In this document: piece after piece, positions 1 to 8,251 of the stretch
Layout of the letters: every line of letters starts with the position of its first letter
Numbering within the stretch: the first letter of the stretch is position 1
Assembly: GCF_019218885.1 (NCBI RefSeq)
Contig: NZ_JAHUWT010000002.1
Span: 248,001 to 312,000, forward strand
DNA length: 64,000 nucleotides
Direction: 5' to 3'
Origin: Bordetella sp. BOR01
Lineage (GTDB): Bacteria; Pseudomonadota; Gammaproteobacteria; Burkholderiales; Burkholderiaceae_B
The notes under the pieces: generated by a model
The model's database searches: none
Seen by the model: the letters and a program-made list of their open reading frames with translations, nothing else
What the model was told of the DNA's origin: nothing
Made by a program: the position numbers and the translations under genes

Positions 1-824
1 AACGCGCGGATGGCCTGCGGCAGCCGTGGCCCAGTGCCCAGCGCAAGCAGGTCGTCCATGACGACGATGCAATCGTTGGCGGCGGCCGGCGTGCTGGCCA
101 CGCCCGGCATGGCCAGCAGCTTCTGCATGCCGCCGGCGGCTTCCAGCGACATGCGCGGTACCACGATCACCTGCGGCGCCAGCCCGCCCAGGGCCTCGGC
201 CGACAAGGGCTTGTAGCCTTGCTGGTCGGCCAGCACATTGACCAGGCCCGATAGTTCCATCACCAGCGATGCCGCCGTGCCGCTACCCGCGCCCAGCGGC
301 GTGCCGGTGCGGTTCATGATCAGCACCGCGCGGGCATGCGATTCGGGCAGGGCGCGCGCATCGCGCAGCGCGGCGTCCACGGACCCCGCCAATTGCTCGC
401 CGCGTTCGGGCACGCCCAGCGCCTGCGCGATCTGCCGGATGCGATCATCCAGCGATTGCACCGTGGGCTGGTCGGACACGACCGCCACCGGCACGCCCAC
501 TTCTTTCAGGCGGGCGATGGCGGTGGGCGGCCCGGCCTGGTCGGATGCCAGCACCAGGTCGGGCCTCAGGGCCAGTACGCCTTCGACCGGCACCGCCCGG
601 TAATAGCCCACCCGCGGCAGCTTGGTGGCCGCCTCGGGATACAGGCTGGACAGGTCGTCGCCCACCAGGCGGTCGCCCTGGTCCAGCGCATAGACGATCT
701 CGGTGACCGTGCCGCCCAGCGACACCACGCGCGCTGCCGGCGCGTCTTGCGCGGCCTGCGCCGACGCGGCCACGCAGGCGGCCGCCAAGACGGCCCCGAC
801 AGTCCTCAACAGGCTTGCTGCCAT
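1..824 (-). CDS. bhuT: Heme ABC transporter periplasmic binding protein BhuT (C-terminus cut by window edge)
   Basis: This protein would bind heme in the periplasm and pass it to the BhuUV ABC transporter. The frame is open from an ATG at 822-824 to the left edge with no stop, giving about 274 residues. It begins with a signal peptide (MAASLLRTVGAVLAAACVAA, then AQAAQ) followed by RVVSLGGTVTEIVYALDQGDRLVGDD, the start typical of HmuT/BtuF-type (class III) binding proteins. It lies 21 bp after bhuS in the same direction, matching the known Bordetella order bhuR-S-T-U-V, so the permease and ATPase genes should lie just beyond the edge. The family and context are convincing; heme as ligand is inferred from the neighbours. 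Confidence 0.9.
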   Translation of the reverse strand, partial: MAASLLRTVGAVLAAACVAASAQAAQDAPAARVVSLGGTVTEIVYALDQGDRLVGDDLSSLYPEAATKLPRVGYYRAVPVEGVLALRPDLVLASDQAGPPTAIARLKEVGVPVAVVSDQPTVQSLDDRIRQIAQALGVPERGEQLAGSVDAALRDARALPESHARAVLIMNRTGTPLGAGSGTAASLVMELSGLVNVLADQQGYKPLSAEALGGLAPQVIVVPRMSLEAAGGMQKLLAMPGVASTPAAANDCIVVMDDLLALGTGPRLPQAIRA

Positions 825-845
825 GATGCTCCTCGGTGGCGGCCG

Positions 846-1898
846 TCAGGCGGCCAGTGGTTGCGGGCACAGGCTGCCCAGCAGGCGCCGCCATTCGGCC
901 AGCTCGGGTTTGCCGGGCTTGCGCTCGCCGAAGAACTGCACGATCAGGTCGCCGCTGGCCGCATACAGTTCCAGCGACGTCACCCAGCCATCGCTGGTGG
1001 GCTTGCTGACCACCCAGGCCGAGGCTATGGCCTGCGTGTTCAGGTGCAGGTTGAAGCGCGGGTCCAGCACATTGAACCACGGGCCCGTGCGGCGCAGATT
1101 GGCCACCGGCCCGGTGTGGATCTGGATCATGCCGCGGTTGCCCACGAAGCACATGATCGAAAGACCCGATTCGGCCGCGGCCTGCAGCATGCGTTCGGCC
1201 GTGTCGGCCTCGACGCGCTGCGCCAGGTCGATGCCGGCCGCGTCCAGGGCCGCCAGCCGCGACACCTTGAACTTGCGCAGCATGGGGAAGAATTCATGCG
1301 TGTCCTGCATGGCCAGCCAGGCCGTGCGCAGGGCCTGCTGGTCGTCGACGGTACCGGCCTCGTCGCCGGCCGGCCAGGGCTGGGGCTCGGGCCAGGCGGG
1401 TTCGCCCGCAAAGCGCGCCACCAGCGCATCGTAGGCTGCCGCGTCGGTCGCATCGGTGCGGTATACCTTGTGTGCCGCCACGCCGGCGCGGTCGAAGAAC
1501 TGCAGGCTGTGCCGGCCGTCGTGCTCGACGGCCCAGGCAGTATCCCAGCCGCTGAAGAACACGCGCAGGTCGATATCGGGGCCCAGCACCAGGCCCACCG
1601 GCCCTTCGGCCTGGATCGATTCATAGCGGCCATGCCGCTCGTGCACACACCATTCGTTGCGCGTCAGGGCCATCACTTCGCCCAGCGTGCCCAGTTCGCG
1701 AAAAATCGCCTGCGGCGATTCGGCGCCGGTCAGGGCGGTGGCGCGCACGCCGTTGCATTGCGCAGCCACCCATTGCGCTTCGGATACGCCCAGCGCCTGC
1801 GCCAGGTTGCGCGCGCGCTGGCCCGGCTGCGCCGCTGCCAGGGCGTCGTTGCGGGCGCGCAGCTCGGCGGCCAGTTCGGTATAAGAGGTATTGCTCAT
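846..1898 (-). CDS. bhuS: Heme utilisation / hemin-degrading factor BhuS (HmuS family)
   Basis: This 350-residue cytoplasmic protein belongs to the HmuS/ShuS/ChuS family, which takes heme from the inner-membrane transporter and degrades or traffics it to release iron. Length and architecture (two related halves) fit the family. A conserved-looking stretch around GNRGMIQIHTGPV carries a histidine where the family has a heme ligand, and the FNVLDPRFNLHLN and GWVTSLELY segments are also family-like. There is no signal peptide. It sits between the receptor gene bhuR (70 bp upstream) and bhuT (21 bp downstream), so it is presumably co-transcribed with them. The start is the first ATG of the frame, and the homology-bearing sequence begins right after it. 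Confidence 0.9.
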   Translation of the reverse strand: MSNTSYTELAAELRARNDALAAAQPGQRARNLAQALGVSEAQWVAAQCNGVRATALTGAESPQAIFRELGTLGEVMALTRNEWCVHERHGRYESIQAEGPVGLVLGPDIDLRVFFSGWDTAWAVEHDGRHSLQFFDRAGVAAHKVYRTDATDAAAYDALVARFAGEPAWPEPQPWPAGDEAGTVDDQQALRTAWLAMQDTHEFFPMLRKFKVSRLAALDAAGIDLAQRVEADTAERMLQAAAESGLSIMCFVGNRGMIQIHTGPVANLRRTGPWFNVLDPRFNLHLNTQAIASAWVVSKPTSDGWVTSLELYAASGDLIVQFFGERKPGKPELAEWRRLLGSLCPQPLAA

Positions 1899-1968
1899 GG
1901 GGATTGCTCTCCTGTGTCCGGGCGCGGCGAACGGCCTTTCGACCCGGGCCGCAACATGCCGGCGCGGT

Positions 1969-4575
1969 TCAGTATTGATAGGTTAATGAAATGCGCACGC
2001 TGCGCCCAGGTTCGGTGTACCAGTCTACCGGACGAGGCAGCACCACTGCGCCTGCGGTGGGAACGTTGATGGCTTCCCAGTACTTCTTGTCGAGCAGGTT
2101 GAAGACGCCGGCGCGCACCTGCAGCCCCTTCACGGCGGCGGGTTTCCAATACGCCATCAAGTCCACCACGCCATAGCCCGGCGCGCGGAAGTCGGGGTTG
2201 GGTGCGTCGGCGGCCGCGTCGGGGTATTCGACTTTGTTGCGGCGCGTGGCGGTGGTCAGCATGGCGTCCACGCCCCAGCGATCGCGTTCGTAGCCCAGGC
2301 CCAGGATCGCCTTCAAGGGCGGTACGGAATTCAGGTATTGGCCGGTGCCCTGGTCCTTGCCCACTGTCCAGGCCAGCGAGCCCCAGGTGCGCCAGCCGGG
2401 CGCGAAGCGCCAGTGCGCCGAGGCCTCGGCGCCGTAGATACGCACCCGGGCGCGGTTGACCACGCCGGTTACGCCCAGGGGGTACTGTCCGGCCCAGCCG
2501 TCCTGCCATTGCGGCGAGTCCGGTCCCAGCGGCACCTGCTTGTCGATGAAGTCCTGGTAGCGCGTGTCGAAGAACGACAGCGCGCCGCCCAGTTGTTCGT
2601 TGCCCAGCCGCGCGCCCAGTTCCCAGCCGCGGCTGGATTCGGGTTTCAGGTACGGGTTGCCCACGCGCAAGTAAGTGCCGGGCCCGCCGTAGTTGGTGTA
2701 GAGCTCGGTGGCGCTGGGCGCCTTGTAGCCGTATGCGTACTGCGCATACAGCGTCACCTGCTCGCGCGCCTTCCAGGTGCCCAGCAGGCGCGGCGAGAAC
2801 CGTCCGCCGCTGGACGACGGCGGCAGCCCGCCGGCATTCGGATTGCTGTCGTAGCTGTCGGTGGCCTGCGGCTTCTGCTCGTAATGGTCGTAGCGCAAGG
2901 CGGGCATCAGTGTGTAGCGCCCCTCGGCAAAGCCGATCTCGTTCTGCGCCCACACCGCCCACTGGCTGCCCTTGACGCGCGGCATGTCGGCCTGGTTGGT
3001 GTGCAGCATGTCGCAGGCGCGCGGTCCGAAGGGCGCCGGCAGGCCGGCGGGCACGTCGGGGCAGTTGTCGTAGCCGCCCGAATATTGTTCGGTGCGGTTG
3101 CCCATCCATTCGGCGCCCACGGTCCACAACTGCGACACGCTGCCGTCGACGCGGCGCGTGGCCTCGCCGTTCACGCCGAACAGGGTTTCCTGGATCGAGT
3201 TGTCGCGTCCGTAGGCGCCGCTGGGAAACCCATAGCGGAACGGGTCGCCGGGAATGATGGACGCGCGTGCATCCACGCTGCGCATCGCGTCCAGCCCCTT
3301 GTCCAGCCGCAGCCGCTGCCAGTACACCACCGCCCGTGCGGTATCGATGGGCCCGCCGGCGCGCGGCGCCTGGTATTCGTAGTCCAGCGACACCCGCTTG
3401 CGCTCGATGTTCTCGGTGGCGCTGTTCTCGCCTTCCAGGTAACTGGTGTCCGGCCCTTGCAGGTACTTGCTGTCGCTGTCCGAGTCGTAGCGGAACAACT
3501 CGCCCGTCAGGCCGAAGCGGTGGCCGCCGTCGATGCGCTGCTGCAGCTTCAGCAACACATTGCGCTGCGTATAGTCTTCGGGATCGGGCCGGCTGCGCGC
3601 GGGGCCGTAGCCGCCCTGGTCGGCGCGATTGTCCAGCTCGTGCCCCTTGCGGATGCCGGCCTGCAGCAGCCAAGTGGTGTTGGCTTGCAGGCGCCCGGCC
3701 AGCGCGGCGTTGGCGGCTCGGCTGGTGTCGGCCGAATCGTAGTCGCCCTTGAGCAGCGCGCCGAAGTCGCGCCCGTCGGGCAGCAGGTCGTCCGGATCCA
3801 GCGTGCGCAATTCGGCCGCGCCGCCCAGCGCGCCCGATCCCACCGAAGCCGAGTCGGTGCCGCGCACGATGTCCAGCCGCGACAGCGTATCGAAGCTCAC
3901 GGCATTCAGGCCGCCCTTCACGCCGCGCGCGCCGTCGTCCAGCCAGGGCAGGCGAATGCCGTCGATGCGGGTGGCCACGCGGTCGCCGTCCACGCCACGG
4001 ATATTGATGCTGTTGTTCTGCCGGTTGAAGTTCACGCCGGCATCCAGCCGCTTGCCCACGTCTTCCCAGTTGCGTACCTGCCTGCCGTCCAGTTCCTGCC
4101 GCGTGGTCGTGCTGGTCCAGGCCGGCTCGGTTCGCGGTGCCTCGGCCTCGACCATCACCGGCGCCAGTTGGGTCACGGCGGCTTCCTGGGGCAGCAGCAC
4201 GTAGGCGCCATTGCCGCGTTCGCGCGCCGCCAGGCCGGTTCCGTCGAGCAGGCGGCGCAGCGCTTCCGGCACGGGATACGCGCCTTGCAGGCCGGCACTG
4301 TGCCGGCCGCGCACCGCGTCGGGCTGGAACAGCACCGTGATGCCCGCCTGGTCGGCAAAGCGGGCCAACGCCGCCCCCAGTTCGCCGGCCGGCACCTGGT
4401 AGGTGCGCAGCGGCGGGGCCGCCTGGGCGGTTTGTGCCCGCGCGGGGCCGGCCGCCATTCCCAGGCCGCCCATCAGGGCGATGGCCAGCATTGCGCCGCG
4501 TACGGCGGCAGCCAATGCCGTGCGTTGATGCAACGGATGCGGATCGTACCGGCGGGGGGCGTGTAGAGCAGGCAT
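1969..4575 (-). CDS. bhuR: TonB-dependent heme receptor BhuR with N-terminal signalling (STN) domain
   Basis: This 868-residue outer-membrane receptor imports heme or takes it from heme proteins using TonB energy. After a signal peptide ending near GPARAQ comes an STN domain (about residues 57-125, beginning TYQVPAGELGAALARFADQAG), then a plug domain with a TonB-box-like start and NSINIRGVDGDR, then a beta-barrel ending in the aromatic residue of SLTYQY. The barrel carries YGYKAPSATELY and GNPYLKPE, counterparts of the FRAP and NPNL motifs of heme receptors. The STN domain implies that it signals through RhuR to the sigma factor RhuI, both encoded immediately upstream. Known Bordetella BhuR works this way. 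Confidence 0.93.
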   Translation of the reverse strand: MPALHAPRRYDPHPLHQRTALAAAVRGAMLAIALMGGLGMAAGPARAQTAQAAPPLRTYQVPAGELGAALARFADQAGITVLFQPDAVRGRHSAGLQGAYPVPEALRRLLDGTGLAARERGNGAYVLLPQEAAVTQLAPVMVEAEAPRTEPAWTSTTTRQELDGRQVRNWEDVGKRLDAGVNFNRQNNSINIRGVDGDRVATRIDGIRLPWLDDGARGVKGGLNAVSFDTLSRLDIVRGTDSASVGSGALGGAAELRTLDPDDLLPDGRDFGALLKGDYDSADTSRAANAALAGRLQANTTWLLQAGIRKGHELDNRADQGGYGPARSRPDPEDYTQRNVLLKLQQRIDGGHRFGLTGELFRYDSDSDSKYLQGPDTSYLEGENSATENIERKRVSLDYEYQAPRAGGPIDTARAVVYWQRLRLDKGLDAMRSVDARASIIPGDPFRYGFPSGAYGRDNSIQETLFGVNGEATRRVDGSVSQLWTVGAEWMGNRTEQYSGGYDNCPDVPAGLPAPFGPRACDMLHTNQADMPRVKGSQWAVWAQNEIGFAEGRYTLMPALRYDHYEQKPQATDSYDSNPNAGGLPPSSSGGRFSPRLLGTWKAREQVTLYAQYAYGYKAPSATELYTNYGGPGTYLRVGNPYLKPESSRGWELGARLGNEQLGGALSFFDTRYQDFIDKQVPLGPDSPQWQDGWAGQYPLGVTGVVNRARVRIYGAEASAHWRFAPGWRTWGSLAWTVGKDQGTGQYLNSVPPLKAILGLGYERDRWGVDAMLTTATRRNKVEYPDAAADAPNPDFRAPGYGVVDLMAYWKPAAVKGLQVRAGVFNLLDKKYWEAINVPTAGAVVLPRPVDWYTEPGRSVRISLTYQY

Positions 4576-4687
4576 GGGGTTCCTGTCGGAAGGGGTCGTC
4601 GAGTGCAGGCAGCACGCTGCCTTTGTTCTCCATGACCCTTGGCGAAGAAGAACCGGACACGATGCGGTGAATTTTTTTTGGGGATGC
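4576..4687 (-). promoter_or_regulatory. rhuR-bhuR intergenic region, probable RhuI-dependent promoter
   Basis: These 112 bp separate rhuR from bhuR, while the other genes of the locus are packed more tightly. In Bordetella heme systems the ECF sigma factor acts on a promoter before bhuR. On the coding strand there is a run of eight A residues followed by ATTCACCGCATC just after the rhuR stop. I cannot define -35 and -10 boxes with confidence. Confidence 0.35.
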
Positions 4688-5674
4688 TCAGGCCTGGTCC
4701 GCCGGACCCAGCGTCACCCAGTACGCTGTCCGGTATTGCACCTGTACCGGTAGCAAGGCGGGCAGCGCCTGCAGGATGCCGTCGGTGTTGTCCAACTGGA
4801 AGGCACCCGATATGCGCAATGCCGCCACGGCGGGATCGCAGCGCACCAGGCCGGGGCGGTAGCGTGCCAATTCGGCCGCGAACGCGTCCAGCCTCATCGC
4901 ATCGGCATGCAGCACGCCCCGCAGCCAGTCCGGGCCGCGTGGATCCGACTGGCGCCAGGGGTACACGGCGCCGGCGTCGAACGTGGCTTGCTGGGCCGGG
5001 CCCAGCCATGCGGCCGGCGCATCCGGCTGTGCCGGCCGCAGTTCCACCTGGCCCGATGCCACGTCCACCCGGCAGCGCTGCGATTCCAGGCGCACGGCAA
5101 ACTGCGCGGCATCGCGCACATGGATCGACCCCAGCCGGGTCTGCACCTGCAGGGGCGGGCCGGCCGGCCTGGCGGTTTCGACATAGATCTCGCCTTCGCG
5201 CAGCCACAGCGCGTGCGTGGCATCGCTGAATTCCGCGTCGACGGCCGTGGACGTGTTCAGCAGCAGCCGCGACCCATCGGCCAGGCGTAGTTCGCGCCGT
5301 TCGCCGGCGGCGGTGCGGTAATCGGCCCGCCAGCGTGTCATGGGCGCCGACTGCCAGGCGGTCCAGGCCACCGGGGGCGCCACGATCAGCGCCACCATGG
5401 CCTTCAGCACCGCCCGGCGCGGCTTGTCGGTGGCACGGCCCAGGGCCGCCATGCCCACCGCCGGCGGCACCAGGCCGAACGCGCGGTTCAGCGACTGGGC
5501 GCGCTGCCAGGCGCGTTCATGTTCCGCATCGCTGGCGCGCCAGCGATCGCAGGCACGTACATCCGCGGCGGTGGCGTGGCCCGACCCCAGCCGCATCAGC
5601 CAGCGCGCGGCCTGGCGCGCCACGCCGCGATCCACCGGCGGCTCGGCCTGCCCTAGGACGTTGCCAGAATGCAT
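4688..5674 (-). CDS. rhuR: FecR-family anti-sigma / signal relay protein RhuR (HurR)
   Basis: This 328-residue protein is a FecR-type inner-membrane regulator that relays the heme-occupied state of BhuR to the sigma factor. The N-terminal cytoplasmic part (about residues 1-85) has the family pattern ARQAARWLMRL...DRWRASDAEHERAWQR. A single hydrophobic stretch around KAMVALIVAPPVAWTAW (about 90-106) is the membrane anchor. The periplasmic FecR domain follows, with YRTAAGERRELRLADGSRLLLN and the LREGEIYVE segment. Its first 22 bp overlap the end of rhuI, so the two are translationally coupled, as is usual for FecI/FecR pairs. Confidence 0.9.
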   Translation of the reverse strand: MHSGNVLGQAEPPVDRGVARQAARWLMRLGSGHATAADVRACDRWRASDAEHERAWQRAQSLNRAFGLVPPAVGMAALGRATDKPRRAVLKAMVALIVAPPVAWTAWQSAPMTRWRADYRTAAGERRELRLADGSRLLLNTSTAVDAEFSDATHALWLREGEIYVETARPAGPPLQVQTRLGSIHVRDAAQFAVRLESQRCRVDVASGQVELRPAQPDAPAAWLGPAQQATFDAGAVYPWRQSDPRGPDWLRGVLHADAMRLDAFAAELARYRPGLVRCDPAVAALRISGAFQLDNTDGILQALPALLPVQVQYRTAYWVTLGPADQA

Positions 5675-6162
5675 TGCTCGTAGCCCTGCACGATGTAGCG
5701 TTGCACGGTGCGCACCGACACATTCAGCCGTTGCGCGATGTCTTCATAGGGCATCCGTTCCAGTTGCGCCAGCAGGAAAGCCTCGCGTACCCGCTGCGGC
5801 AGGGCGTGCAGCACGGCGTCGATCTCGTGCAGGGCTTCCAGGATCAGCAACCGTTGCTCGGGCGATGGCGCGCGCGGCTCGGGCAGGGCCGCCAGGGCTT
5901 CCAGGTAGGCCTGTTCCAGCGAGCGGCGCCGGTAGTGGTTCAGCAGCAGGCGCTTGGCGATGGTGGTCAGGTAGGCGCGCGGCTCGCGCACCATGGCCAG
6001 TTCGGCGCGGTGGCGCAGCACCCGCACGAACGTGTCCTGCACCAAGTCGGCCGCATCGCAGGCATTGCCCAGCTTGCGCCGCAGCCAGCCATCCAGCCAG
6101 CCGTGATGGTCGCGATACAGGCCGTGTACGGCGTCCTGGGGCGCCGGCAGGGAGGTCGACAT
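5653..6162 (-). CDS. rhuI: ECF sigma factor RhuI (HurI), FecI type
   Basis: This 169-residue extracytoplasmic-function sigma factor directs RNA polymerase to the bhuR promoter when heme is sensed. Region 2 is visible as DHHGWLDGWLRRKLGNACDAADLVQDTFVRVL, and region 4 as FLLAQLERMPYEDIAQRLNVSVRTVQRYIVQGYEQC near the C-terminus; the length is normal for FecI-type factors. A Fur-like site lies 12-30 bp upstream of the start, consistent with iron repression, which is known for the Bordetella homologue. It is the first gene of the heme locus. Confidence 0.92.
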   Translation of the reverse strand: MSTSLPAPQDAVHGLYRDHHGWLDGWLRRKLGNACDAADLVQDTFVRVLRHRAELAMVREPRAYLTTIAKRLLLNHYRRRSLEQAYLEALAALPEPRAPSPEQRLLILEALHEIDAVLHALPQRVREAFLLAQLERMPYEDIAQRLNVSVRTVQRYIVQGYEQCILATS

Positions 6163-6173
6163 GAGGCCTATTC

Positions 6174-6192
6174 AGTAATGAAAATGAAAACC
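6174..6192. promoter_or_regulatory. Putative Fur box upstream of rhuI
   Basis: The 19-mer AGTAATGAAAATGAAAACC matches the Fur consensus at 12 of 19 positions by my count. It sits in an AT-rich patch (6171-6215) that contrasts with the GC-rich surroundings and continues into ACTCTCATTC. The position just before the start of the iron-starvation sigma factor supports the call. It could also affect the divergent LysR gene. Confidence 0.55.
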
Positions 6193-6288
6193 ACTCTCAT
6201 TCTAAATAAATTGAGCAGAGATGCAACCTCTGTTTGCGCCGGGCTTTGGGCTACCATGGCCGCCATCCCCCGCAAGATGCCAAATGCC

Positions 6289-7206
6289 ATGGGCCAGTCC
6301 CAAGAATTGCAATTGCTGGTTGAACTGGTGCGCGCGGGCAGCTTTTCGGCGGCCGCGCGTGAAATGGGCGTGACGACGGCCGCGGTCAGCAAGCGGCTGG
6401 CACAGATCGAAGGCCGCCTGGGCGTGCGCCTGCTCAACCGCAATACCCGCCGCATCAGTCTCACGGCCGAAGGCGAGCTGTACCTGGAAAATGCGCGCCG
6501 CATTCTGGACGATATCGAGCACCTGGACCAACTCATGGCCAGCCGCCAGGCGCAGCCGCGCGGGCGCCTGAAAGTCAATGCGCCGCTGGGATTCGGGCGC
6601 AGCTATATTGCGCCGGCCATCGCCTTGTTCGCGCGCCGCTGCCCGGAAGTGCAGGTGCAATTGCAACTGACCGACGCGCCGGTGGACTTCGTGCAAGACG
6701 CCTTCGACGTGGCGATCCGCTTTGGCGATATTCCCGATACCCAGTTGATCGCCCGGCGCATCGCGCCCAACAGGCGGCTGGTATGCGCCTCACCCGATTA
6801 CCTGAAAGTCCATGGCTACCCGCAGGTGCCGCAAGACCTGGCGCGCCACCAGTGCATCGTGCTGCGCCAGAACGACGATACGTACGGCTTGTGGCGCTTC
6901 ACCCAGGGCAACCACAGCGAGACGGTCAAGGTACGGGGGCTGCTCAGCAGCAACGACGGCGAAGTCACGCTGACCTGGGGCCTGGCCGGCTTGGGCATCC
7001 TGCAACGCGCCGAGTGGGATCTGGCGCGCTATGTGCGGTCGGGCCGGCTGGAATTGCTGTTGCAAGACTACGCGCTACCGCCGGCCGACATCCACGCCGT
7101 ATTCCCCGAACGCAACCACCTGTCGGCCAAGGTGCGCGTGTTCATCGATTTCCTGGTCGATTACTTCCAGGACAGGCGGCAAGGCGGCGCCGACGCCGCC
7201 TGGTAG
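6289..7206 (+). CDS. LysR-family transcriptional regulator
   Basis: This LysR-type regulator is about 305 residues with an N-terminal winged helix-turn-helix (ELQLLVELVRAGSFSAAAREMGVTTAAVSKRLAQIEGRLGVRLLNRNTRR) and a C-terminal effector-binding domain. The NRNTRRISLTAEG form and the VDFVQDAFDVAIRFGDIPDTQLIARRI segment resemble the DsdC/AaeR-like group. The frame is open far upstream, so the start is uncertain: in-frame ATGs lie at 6256, 6277 and 6289. I chose 6289 because the HTH begins 5 residues later; none has a strong Shine-Dalgarno sequence. It is divergent from rhuI and ends 10 bp from the convergent Bug gene. Its target is unknown. Confidence 0.85.
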   Translation: MGQSQELQLLVELVRAGSFSAAAREMGVTTAAVSKRLAQIEGRLGVRLLNRNTRRISLTAEGELYLENARRILDDIEHLDQLMASRQAQPRGRLKVNAPLGFGRSYIAPAIALFARRCPEVQVQLQLTDAPVDFVQDAFDVAIRFGDIPDTQLIARRIAPNRRLVCASPDYLKVHGYPQVPQDLARHQCIVLRQNDDTYGLWRFTQGNHSETVKVRGLLSSNDGEVTLTWGLAGLGILQRAEWDLARYVRSGRLELLLQDYALPPADIHAVFPERNHLSAKVRVFIDFLVDYFQDRRQGGADAAW

Positions 7207-7215
7207 CCGCCGGGT

Positions 7216-8202
7216 TCAGTTGATCGCCACGTTGGCCTGTTTCACCAGCTTGGCGTAGCGCCCGGTATCGTCCTTGATCTGCTGCGCCATGTGCGCGCTG
7301 CTGTCGCCCACCGGCACCGCGCCGATCTCGGCCATGCGCTGGCCGAACCCGGGCGACTTGATGATCTTCACCATTTCCGCGTTCAGGCGCGCCACCACTT
7401 CGGGCGGCGTGGCGGCCGGCGCCAGCACGCCGAACCAGGTGCCCATATTGAAGCCCTTCAGTCCGGATTCCTGCAAAGTGGGCACGTCGGGCAAGGCGGC
7501 CGAGCGCTGGTCGGTGGTGACCGCCAGGGCCCGCAGCTTGCCCGACTTGATGTGCGGCAGCACGGGCGTGATGGTGTCGAACGACATATCGATCTGGCCG
7601 CCCAGCAGGTCGGTGGTCAGCGGGCCGCTGCCCTTGTAGGGCACGTGCAGCAGCGTGACGCCGCCCAGGTCCTGGAACTGCGCGCCGATCAAGTGCTGCG
7701 CCGTGCCCATGCCGTTGGATCCGAAGGTCAGCTTGCCCGGCGTCTTGCGCGCCAGCGCCAGCAGCTCTTGCACGTTGCGGGCCGGCACCTTGGGATTCAC
7801 CACCAGGATGTTCGGCACCAGCGCCACCGTGGTGACGGGCGCGAAATCTTTCTGGAAGTCGTATTTCAAGCCCTGGTACACACTGGTGGCGATGGTGTGG
7901 TGCACCGCGCCCATCAGCAGCGTATAACCGTCGGGCCGGGCCTTGGACACATAGTCGGCGCCCAGCGTGGCGCCCGCGCCGGGCTTGTTTTCCACCACCA
8001 CCGGCTGGCCCAGGCTCTTGGCCAGCTCATCCCCCAGCGCGCGCGCCAGCGCGTCGGTGGTGCCACCGGCCGGAAACGGCACCACCAGGCTGACCGGCCG
8101 GGTCGGGTACGGCTGCGCCGCCGCGCCTGCCGCCAGCATGATGCCCGTGGCGCACAGCACGCCGGTCAGCGCGCCGCGCAGGCTGTTCTTCGCAAGTTTC
8201 AT
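7216..8202 (-). CDS. Bug/TctC-family periplasmic solute receptor
   Basis: This 328-residue extracytoplasmic receptor belongs to the Bug family (tripartite tricarboxylate transporter receptor, TctC), whose members bind small carboxylates and related compounds. It has a signal peptide (cleavage near AGAAAQP) and the family start YPTRPVSLVVPFPAGGTTDALARAL, with the conserved aspartate used in ligand binding. Downstream are the typical HVPYKGSGPLTTDLLGGQIDM and PTLQESGLKGFN stretches. No TctA/TctB membrane genes are nearby. It lies 49 bp after a tartrate/D-malate dehydrogenase-like gene in the same direction, so a hydroxydicarboxylate ligand is a reasonable inference. Confidence 0.93.
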   Translation of the reverse strand: MKLAKNSLRGALTGVLCATGIMLAAGAAAQPYPTRPVSLVVPFPAGGTTDALARALGDELAKSLGQPVVVENKPGAGATLGADYVSKARPDGYTLLMGAVHHTIATSVYQGLKYDFQKDFAPVTTVALVPNILVVNPKVPARNVQELLALARKTPGKLTFGSNGMGTAQHLIGAQFQDLGGVTLLHVPYKGSGPLTTDLLGGQIDMSFDTITPVLPHIKSGKLRALAVTTDQRSAALPDVPTLQESGLKGFNMGTWFGVLAPAATPPEVVARLNAEMVKIIKSPGFGQRMAEIGAVPVGDSSAHMAQQIKDDTGRYAKLVKQANVAIN

Positions 8203-8251
8203 GATGTCTCCTCTTTCTTATTGATGAATGGCGCGTCAGGGCAAGGCAGGC

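Noticed and set aside
336-2069. 577-codon open frame on the plus strand opposite bhuT and bhuS
   Set aside because: It is antisense to two recognisable genes, has no family motif and reflects the high-GC codon bias.
2338-4566. 742-codon plus-strand frame opposite bhuR
   Set aside because: Biased composition (Ala, Gly, Arg, Gln, His) and no domains; bhuR on the other strand is certain.
5335-6288. Long in-frame extension upstream of the first LysR gene
   Set aside because: It reads through the antisense of rhuR and rhuI and has no LysR or other domain; the HTH starts only after 6289.
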